Origin: Methylovirgula sp. HY1
GTDB taxonomy: Bacteria; Pseudomonadota; Alphaproteobacteria; Rhizobiales; Beijerinckiaceae
Length of the DNA stretch: 64,000 nucleotides
Reading direction: 5' to 3'
NCBI RefSeq assembly: GCF_019343105.1
Contig: NZ_CP073764.1
Span: 1,612,001-1,676,000 of the forward strand
A program made the translations under genes and the position numbers. Under the pieces are notes generated by a model. That model was not told the origin of the DNA, did no database searches, and saw nothing but the letters and a program-made list of their open reading frames with translations. Shown here piece by piece: positions 58,864 through 64,000 of this stretch. The stretch's first letter is position 1. Each line of letters starts with the position of its first letter.

Positions 58864-59511
58864 TCAGGCGGCTTGATCCGCCGGCACCGGCGAACGAAAG
58901 ATCCGTTTTTGCAGATCGAATAGAGCGGTCGCGAAATCCAGAGAATCCTCGACGACTTCCGCGAAGATCGTTTGCGGCGTCGGCAATTGGACCGTGATCT
59001 TGCCCATCACCTCGTCGGTCTCGCATTTGAGCGTCGCGCCGAATTTCTTGGCGAGCCCTTGCATGGCAAAATTCTGCGGCAGGCAGCTGATGACAAGCAC
59101 GCGCAATCCGCGGTTGCCCGCTGCCAGAACCAGCCGCCCGATGAGGGCGCTGCCGAGGCCGCTATGCCGCCAAGGCTTCTCGACGCTGAACGCCGCCTCC
59201 CCTTCGCGCAGATAGAGGCGCGCTCCCGGATCGAGAATATGCAGTTCCGCCGCGCCGCGGATCACGCCCTCGACGAAATAGCCGAAAACCAGAGTCTCGG
59301 CGCCGAAACATGCATTGGCATGATCGGCCAGCACCGCGTCCGATATGACAGCGCCAAATCGGGCATAGCGCGCGGCCCTGTCGAGCCGCAGAAGATGTTC
59401 GCGATAGCCCGCGACATCGGACGGCCAAAGCCGCCGGATGTGGGCGGCCTCGCCAGCAAGATTGTTGTAGCGCGCCGCAAGTGCCAAAATGACCTCCTTC
59501 GCCGGGAGCAT
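58864..59511 (-). CDS. GNAT-family N-acetyltransferase
   Basis: The product from ATG 59511 (MLPAKEVILALAARYNN) is 215 residues; a longer frame to 59562 is possible. The GNAT fold is indicated by IRRLWPSDVAGYREHLLRLDRAARYARFG, the beta4 strand EAAFSVEKPWRHSGLGSALIGRLVLAAGNRGLRVLVISCLPQNFAMQGLAKKFGA with the acetyl-CoA loop (HSGLGSAL, a Q/R-x-x-G-x-G/A variant). Substrate unknown; such proteins in alphaproteobacteria often lie beside dcd only by chance. Confidence 0.82.
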   Translation of the reverse strand: MLPAKEVILALAARYNNLAGEAAHIRRLWPSDVAGYREHLLRLDRAARYARFGAVISDAVLADHANACFGAETLVFGYFVEGVIRGAAELHILDPGARLYLREGEAAFSVEKPWRHSGLGSALIGRLVLAAGNRGLRVLVISCLPQNFAMQGLAKKFGATLKCETDEVMGKITVQLPTPQTIFAEVVEDSLDFATALFDLQKRIFRSPVPADQAA

Positions 59512-59867
59512 CGATATTCGATGATTCTGGTATATTATTGTGCGGCGCACCATATTTTTCAAGATGGGTAATCAACGGATTCCATCATGGTTAACTGGGA
59601 ATTTCCGGCGAGAGGGACGAAGGCCGGCCGGGACAATCCTCGCTCGCCGCGGCAATAGCCGTCTGCGTGACGCAATCTCTCTCTGGCGCCCTTCGCGCGC
59701 GTGGCAGCCGCTTTCGGCGCGAACCCGACAATTCACGTCCGCTTCGGCCTTCATCCGCTTGCTGTTCTTCGACCGGAAAATCCGCACAGCTCTTCGACAT
59801 CACGTCGACGCTTTCAGATATGGGTGCAACACAGAGCGGCCCATCCTGCGCGAGGTTCTCGGCCTCT
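59512..59867. other. Intergenic region between the GNAT and dcd genes
   Basis: No gene or RNA is supported here. The stretch is AT-richer near 59515-59560, where the GNAT promoter would lie. Confidence 0.5.
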
Positions 59868-61079
59868 TCACATGCGGAAATGTTTGGAGAGCTTGAGGCT
59901 CTGGCCCTGATAATTGGACGTGCCGCTCTGGCCGTAAAGCAACGCTGGCGCTTCCGCCATTTTCTCATAGACGAGCCGGCCGATCACTTGCCCATCTTCG
60001 AGAATGAAGGGCACCTCATGGCTGCGCACCTCGAGCACGGCCCGGCTGCCGGGGTGACCTTCCTGCGTAAAGCCGAAGCCCGGATCGAAGAAGCCGGCGT
60101 AATGCACGCGGAACTCGCCCATGGTCGGATCGATCGGCACCATTTCCGCGGCAAGATCGGGCGGGATGTGTAACTTTTCTTGCGAGGCGAGAATGTAGAA
60201 TTCGCCCGGATCGAGGATGAGCCGCTTGTCCGGCCGCGCCGGCAAGGGCTCCCAAAATTCGCCCATCTCATAGCCGGCGATATTGTCGACATCAATGACG
60301 TCGGCATGTTTCTGCGCGCGATAGCCGATCGGACTGCCGGGCGGCCCCGCGAGCGTCTCCGCGCTCAGCGCAATGCGGACAATGAGGCCATTGCGCAGGG
60401 TCAACTCGCCGTCGACGAGCGGCATCTCTTGATGGCGCTCGCGCAAAAATTTGTCGTCGACCGCAAAATCGGTCCGCGCCGATTGCTGTGAGTGCAGCCG
60501 TCGAAATCGGATCTGATTGAGCTTGACGCCCTCGCGCACGCGGACGCTGAAACTGCGCGGTGACACTTCCGCATAAAGACGCCCTTCATAGCCAGGTTCG
60601 ACCGTGTCGAAAACTTCGCTGCGATCAGTAATCAAGCGCGTAAAAATATCGAGCCGGCCGGTCGAGCTTTTCGGATTTGCGGTTGCCGTAAAGCTCTTTG
60701 TGAGATTCAAACTCTCTTGAAGCGGGACGACGTAAACGCAGCCGCGCTCGAGAACCGCGCCAGCGCCCTCGAGGCTGATCTCATCGGACTTCAAAGCCGC
60801 GAGTTGGTCCTCGACGGTCCGTCCTTTTCCCGGCAAAAAGCTCGCGCGGACGCGAAACGCTGTCGGCCCGAGTCGCAGGTCGAGGCTGGCTGGCTGCAAT
60901 TGCCCAGATTCGATCTCGGCGACAGCGGAGATCATCTTTCGCCGCAGCATTAATTCGATCTTCTCGCGGGCGAGAAGTCCGAACTGATTGCCGAAATCCC
61001 GTGCTTCGCCGGGGGGAATCGCGTCATCGCCACGTGCAAGCGTCGCCGAAGGCGGAGAGGGAATTGGCGGAGAGGACAT
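59868..61079 (-). CDS. dcd: 2'-deoxycytidine 5'-triphosphate deaminase, two-domain type
   Basis: The enzyme supplies dUTP for dTMP synthesis. The 403-residue length is about twice that of the E. coli enzyme and matches the tandem form found in Rhizobiales. The N-terminal repeat has LQPASLDLRLGPTAFRVRASFLPGK and SSTGRLDIFTRLITDRSEVFD; the C-terminal repeat has DPGEFYILASQEKLHIPPDLAAEMVPIDPTMGEFRVHYAGFFDPGFG and the GQSGTSNYQGQSLKLSKHF end. A 25-residue polar N-terminal tail precedes the first domain, and the start could lie at a later ATG. Confidence 0.92.
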   Translation of the reverse strand: MSSPPIPSPPSATLARGDDAIPPGEARDFGNQFGLLAREKIELMLRRKMISAVAEIESGQLQPASLDLRLGPTAFRVRASFLPGKGRTVEDQLAALKSDEISLEGAGAVLERGCVYVVPLQESLNLTKSFTATANPKSSTGRLDIFTRLITDRSEVFDTVEPGYEGRLYAEVSPRSFSVRVREGVKLNQIRFRRLHSQQSARTDFAVDDKFLRERHQEMPLVDGELTLRNGLIVRIALSAETLAGPPGSPIGYRAQKHADVIDVDNIAGYEMGEFWEPLPARPDKRLILDPGEFYILASQEKLHIPPDLAAEMVPIDPTMGEFRVHYAGFFDPGFGFTQEGHPGSRAVLEVRSHEVPFILEDGQVIGRLVYEKMAEAPALLYGQSGTSNYQGQSLKLSKHFRM

Positions 61080-61199
61080 ACGGGCGGAGCGCGTCTCGCG
61101 TCAAAAGCGGCTGATATCGGCCCTTAGAGCATGTTTCCGCGCCTGTGCAAACCGGCGCGGGGGCAATGCCCGCTCCAAATCAAGCCTGCCGCGGAGCAC

Positions 61200-61727
61200 T
61201 CAAAGGTTAGTTGAACCGCTCTTCTTCTTCGGCCGCAGACGCACCACGACATCGACCTTGGCGATCTCATAGCCTTCGGGCGGTTGCGGCAGGCCGGTGA
61301 TCGCCACGTCGCCGAAAGCGAGATCGGTGATCTCCGCGCTGTCCTCGAAGAAGAAATGATGATGCGGGCCCGTGTTCGTGTCGAAAATCATCGGATGGCC
61401 TTCGACCGCAAGGCAGCGGAGCAGGCCGGCATCCGAGAAACATTTCAAAACATTGTAAATCGTCGCGTAAGACGCCTGAACGCGCGAGGCGCGCGCTTCC
61501 GCAAGCAGGCCCTCGGCCGTCACGTGCCGATTGCCTTTGGAAAACAGCAGAGAGGCGAGCGACAGCCGCTGCCTGGTCGGCCTGATACCGCAATGATTGA
61601 GCAAAGTGCGCACGTTGGGCCCGCGGGGCTCGGCCGCGGGACGGCGCTCATTCGTCAGAGCCGCAATCGGCTGAGTGGCAGTGATCAGCATCGTCTTGTC
61701 CGCTTTCGAGATCGCCTCAAGTTCCAT
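61200..61727 (-). CDS. irr: Fur-family iron response regulator Irr
   Basis: Irr is a haem-responsive repressor/activator of iron and haem genes in alphaproteobacteria. The product from ATG 61727 is 175 residues; a start at 61691 (MLITATQPIAAL) is also plausible. The DNA-binding domain is LLNHCGIRPTRQRLSLASLLFSKGNRHVTAEGLLAEARASRVQASYATIYNVLKCFSDAGLL; the metal/haem region is NTGPHHHFFFEDSAEITDL with the HHH triplet diagnostic of Irr. An AT-rich gap with palindromes lies upstream. Confidence 0.9.
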   Translation of the reverse strand: MELEAISKADKTMLITATQPIAALTNERRPAAEPRGPNVRTLLNHCGIRPTRQRLSLASLLFSKGNRHVTAEGLLAEARASRVQASYATIYNVLKCFSDAGLLRCLAVEGHPMIFDTNTGPHHHFFFEDSAEITDLAFGDVAITGLPQPPEGYEIAKVDVVVRLRPKKKSGSTNL

Positions 61728-61909
61728 TAAACTAATCAATTATCATGCCATTCTTTTATCATGTCATTCTTTATTGGTAACCCTTCCAATTCCTCTAAAA
61801 TAGCGGCTCTCACCTCACACCCGAGGCCCTCCCCGTTCGCGGCGCCGCAGGAATTGTCACTTTACAGTCAATACTATGGATATGCCCAAGCTTTGGTCAA
61901 TTCAAATAT

Positions 61910-61926
61910 TTTATACTTTGTATAAA
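61910..61926. promoter_or_regulatory. Palindrome TTTATAC-TTT-GTATAAA upstream of irr
   Basis: TTTATACTTTGTATAAA has perfect 7-base arms. It resembles the layout of iron-control elements (TTTAGAA-N3-TTCTAAA) bound by Irr, but differs in the inner bases, so an operator role is tentative. Confidence 0.35.
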
Positions 61927-62233
61927 CCAAAACCAATTAGTCAACATCGCAAAATATAATAAATAGATTTTCGCCTAAGTATAAATAATGTTTGCAACAT
62001 TTCGCGCTGACAAACAGTATTCATGCGCTTAAATTCACATCGTGATAAGTAAATATTTCCCTGCACCAGACCCAAGTGCGATCGATTCAGCGGACGATCT
62101 TCCGTTCAGAGCAATCTGCGAAACTGGATCTATTTGATGCTCTCCCGCGCCGCTGCGGTGTCCTCTTCATACTGTTTCCATTCGGCCGGGCAATAGTCCC
62201 GTCATTTCCCTTGAGCCGTAGCAGCGCAGGCGC

Positions 62234-62380
62234 TAGAGCATGTTCCGGAAAAGTTGATCGATTTTTCCGATATTTTAGACATCGGATATATCCGATGTCT
62301 CACCAAGAACATGCTCCAGCTTATTGATTTGGAGCGTTTTCCTCTCGACGGGTGATTTCACCCGATCGGAAAACGCTCTA
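62234..62380. repeat. Interspersed palindromic repeat block before metZ
   Basis: It begins TAGAGCATGTTCCGGAAAAG and holds a perfect 24-base palindrome (62277-62300, AGACATCGGATA mirrored). The 35 bp repeat shared with 32001-32035 follows, then a long hairpin: GAGCGTTTTCC (62332-62342) with GGAAAACGCTC (62368-62378), and GGGTGA/TCACCC inside. The end lies 74 bases before the metZ ATG. Confidence 0.7.
62308..62342. repeat. 35 bp interspersed repeat, copy 2
   Basis: Exact match to 32001-32035. A related fragment (GGGCATGTTCTTGGTGG) is near 35478. Confidence 0.75.
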
Positions 62381-62453
62381 AAACCGCACACGATAAGGCC
62401 CCTGCCGATCTTGCCGTGTTGGGCGATAACTTGGCAGCAAGGAGAAAAACAGA

Positions 62454-63677
62454 ATGACGAAAACGCCAAAGCTTGATCCGAGCAAGCTGCGCGAAGCCAC
62501 AAGGCTCGTCCACGGCGGCACGCTCAGATCGCAATTTGGCGAGACTTCGGAAGCGCTCTTCCTCACTCAGGGTTTCGTTTATGAAACAATGGAGGCGGCG
62601 GAAGCGCGTTTCAAGGGCCAGAACCAAGGCTTCATCTATTCGCGCTTTTCCAATCCGACCGTTGCCATGTTCGAAGAGCGCATGTGCCTGCTCGAAGGCG
62701 CGGAAGCGGCGCGTGCCACCGCGAGCGGCATGGCCGCCGTCACGGCCGCCTTGATGGGCCAGGTGCAGGCCGGCGATCATGTGGTCGCCGCCCGCGCGCT
62801 TTTCGGTTCCTGCCTCTATATCGTCGAAGAACTTTTGCCGCGCTTCGGCGTCGCCTCGACTTTGGTCGACGGGACGGATCTCGCCCAATGGCGCGCCGCG
62901 ATGCGGCCGCAGACCAAGGTTCTCTTCCTCGAAAGCCCAACCAATCCTTGCCTCGATGTCTATGATATCGCTGCGATCGCCGATATCGCGCATCAAAATG
63001 GGGCGACCTTGGTCGTCGACAATGTCTTTGCGTCGCCGATCCTGCAAAAGCCGTTGCGGCTCGGCGCCGATTGCACCGTTTACTCGGCGACGAAACATAT
63101 CGACGGCCATGGCCGCTGCCTCGGCGGCGTGATTCTCGCGAGCCGCGAGTTCATCGACAAGCATATCCACAATTTCCTGCGCCAGACCGGTCCGGCCATC
63201 TCGCCCTTCAATGCCTGGGTGATGTTGAAATCGCTCGAGACCTTGCATTTGCGCGTCGCGCAGCAAGTGAAAGGTGCGGAGCGGATCGCCGATGCCCTCG
63301 CTGGCCATCCCAATATCAGCCGCGTCGTCTATCCCGGCCGTGCCGATCATCCGCAAGCCGAGATCATCCGCCGTCAGATGACGGCGGGCGGCACTTTGGT
63401 CGCCTTCGAGATCGCCGGTGGCAAGGCGGCCGCCTTCGCCTTTGCCAATGCGCTCTCGATCATTGCCATTTCGAACAATCTCGGCGACGCGAAGAGCCTC
63501 ATCACCCATCCGGCGACGACGACGCATCAAAGGCTCACAGCGGAAGCGCAAGCGGCCATGGGAATCACCGCCGGCCTCCTTCGCCTCTCCGTCGGCCTCG
63601 AAGATCCCGACGATTTGATCGAGGATCTGACGCAAGCGCTCAGCGCGCTCGACCGCCCAGACCTCGCAGCCGAATAA
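62454..63677 (+). CDS. metZ: O-succinylhomoserine sulfhydrylase
   Basis: This PLP enzyme makes homocysteine from O-succinylhomoserine and sulfide, in methionine synthesis. ATG 62454 follows AAGGAGAAAAACAG. The 407-residue protein has the Cys/Met metabolism PLP family motifs: FIYSRFSNPTVAMFEERMCLLEGAE, ATASGMAAVTAALM, LFLESPTNPCLDVYDIAAIADIA, and the PLP lysine in YSATKHIDGHGRCLGGVIL. The end (THPATTTHQRLTAEAQAAMGITAGLLRLSVGLEDPDDLIEDL) is typical. MetB/MetY are the alternatives; MetZ fits best. Confidence 0.92.
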   Translation: MTKTPKLDPSKLREATRLVHGGTLRSQFGETSEALFLTQGFVYETMEAAEARFKGQNQGFIYSRFSNPTVAMFEERMCLLEGAEAARATASGMAAVTAALMGQVQAGDHVVAARALFGSCLYIVEELLPRFGVASTLVDGTDLAQWRAAMRPQTKVLFLESPTNPCLDVYDIAAIADIAHQNGATLVVDNVFASPILQKPLRLGADCTVYSATKHIDGHGRCLGGVILASREFIDKHIHNFLRQTGPAISPFNAWVMLKSLETLHLRVAQQVKGAERIADALAGHPNISRVVYPGRADHPQAEIIRRQMTAGGTLVAFEIAGGKAAAFAFANALSIIAISNNLGDAKSLITHPATTTHQRLTAEAQAAMGITAGLLRLSVGLEDPDDLIEDLTQALSALDRPDLAAE

Positions 63678-63766
63678 TCTTACGGCGGAATGATCTAATG
63701 ATCTTTTGCTACTGGATATTCTGAGGACGCCTTGCCTGAGGGCGGAGGCGCAGTGATAGTCGCGCA

Positions 63767-64000
63767 ATGCTTATAATTCCCGCCATCGCGCCAAGGGCCA
63801 ATCTGATCACGGATGTTCCCGGCCTCAGCGTCGGGCATGCCGAAGATCGGCATATCGGCTCGGGCACCAGCGTCGTGCTGTTCGACCAGCCCGCGGTGGC
63901 CGCCGTCGCGATCCATGGCGGCGCGCCGGGCCTGCGCGACAGCGCTTTGCTGGAACCGGAAATGACGATCGAAAAGGTCGATGCTCTGGTGCTTTCCGGC
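63767..64000 (+). CDS. P1-family peptidase (DmpA/L-aminopeptidase type), N-terminal part
   Basis: ATG 63767 opens a frame running past the right edge: MLIIPAIAPRANLITDVPGLSVGHAEDRHIGSGTSVVLFD and AVAIHGGAPGLRDSALLEPEMTIEKVDALVLSGG-type region, the start of the P1 (N-terminal nucleophile, self-cleaving) family. The nucleophile Ser lies further downstream, outside the window. 89 bases after metZ. Confidence 0.85.
   Translation, partial: MLIIPAIAPRANLITDVPGLSVGHAEDRHIGSGTSVVLFDQPAVAAVAIHGGAPGLRDSALLEPEMTIEKVDALVLSG

Larger units (their letters stand above)
61740..62453. other. AT-rich intergenic region between irr and metZ
   Basis: No gene is supported in these 714 bases. Seen: a tandem pair TATCATGCCATTCTTT/TATCATGTCATTCTTT (61741-61772) beside the irr start, an AT-rich stretch at 61880-62060, a palindrome at 61910-61926, and a repeat block from 62234 to 62380 before metZ. 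I looked for a SAM-II riboswitch before metZ and could not recognise one. Confidence 0.6.

Noticed and set aside
61740..62453. SAM-II-type riboswitch before metZ
   Set aside because: The leader is filled by the palindromic repeat block and I could not match the conserved SAM-II core or pseudoknot.

Overview
The window is GC-rich chromosomal DNA from an alphaproteobacterium of the Hyphomicrobiales (Rhizobiales). The nitrogenase gene set, an Irr-type Fur regulator, the two-domain dCTP deaminase and GcrA/S24-type phage regulators all point that way. The nif/fix arrangement suggests a free-living diazotroph of the Beijerinckiaceae or a relative, but that family placement is an inference; no rRNA or other strong marker is present.

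Layout. 1-7.5 kb: the 3' part of fliI, a frameshifted aldo/keto reductase, and an arginine/proline catabolic block (AsnC/Lrp regulator divergent from rocD and putA). 7.5-14 kb: an unknown Asn/Thr/Gln-rich protein, then a prophage-remnant regulatory module (XRE, DUF6362-like, GcrA-like, S24 repressor with paired GGTA-N4-TACC operators). This module is interrupted by a 2.7 kb IS1-type element with perfect 19 bp ends and an 8 bp target duplication. Besides its transposase, the element carries a compact operon: zinc ribbon, small basic protein, SDH/ClpP-type serine protease, small helical protein and small membrane protein. 14-31 kb: a nitrogen-fixation block, all on the minus strand, read as nifHDK, then nifE-nifN-nifX-DUF269-DUF683-fdxB-nifQ, then iscA-like-nfu-nifV-cysE-nifW, then fixABCX. 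I can read three good sigma-54 (-24/-12) promoters (nifH, nifE, iscA-like), NifA-type TGT-N10-ACA sites before two of them, and stable stem-loops between nifH/nifD and nifD/nifK. 31.5-36.5 kb: divergent accessory genes, namely a receiver protein lacking its phosphoacceptor, nifO, a SagB-type oxidoreductase fused to a rhodanese, a rhodanese-ankyrin protein and a pentapeptide-repeat protein.

36.8-41.4 kb: a fatty-acid hydroxylase behind an FNR/FixK-like box, a GT21 (ceramide-glucosyltransferase-like) glycosyltransferase and a WD40 protein. 41.6-46.2 kb: an OLD-type ATPase/TOPRIM gene split by two IS5-family elements, with a second copy of one of them nearby. 46.5-50.3 kb: acetoacetate decarboxylase and 3-hydroxybutyrate dehydrogenase divergent from a patatin, then a HAD phosphatase. 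50.3-54 kb: yihY split by an IS21-family element. 55-58.8 kb: a decayed micro-island at tRNA-Gly(CCC) bounded by 50 bp direct repeats, holding a truncated integrase and a second IS21-type element. 58.8-64 kb: GNAT, dcd, irr, an AT-rich and palindrome-rich gap, metZ and the start of a P1-family peptidase.

Functionally, the central block makes a Mo-nitrogenase, its FeMo-cofactor scaffold and carrier proteins, homocitrate, sulfur/Fe-S supply and the FixABCX electron path. nifA, nifB, nifS and nifZ are not in the window. In four places (small phage gene, OLD gene, yihY, and one doubtful remnant) removing the insertion sequence and one target copy restores an open frame, so these disruptions look recent.
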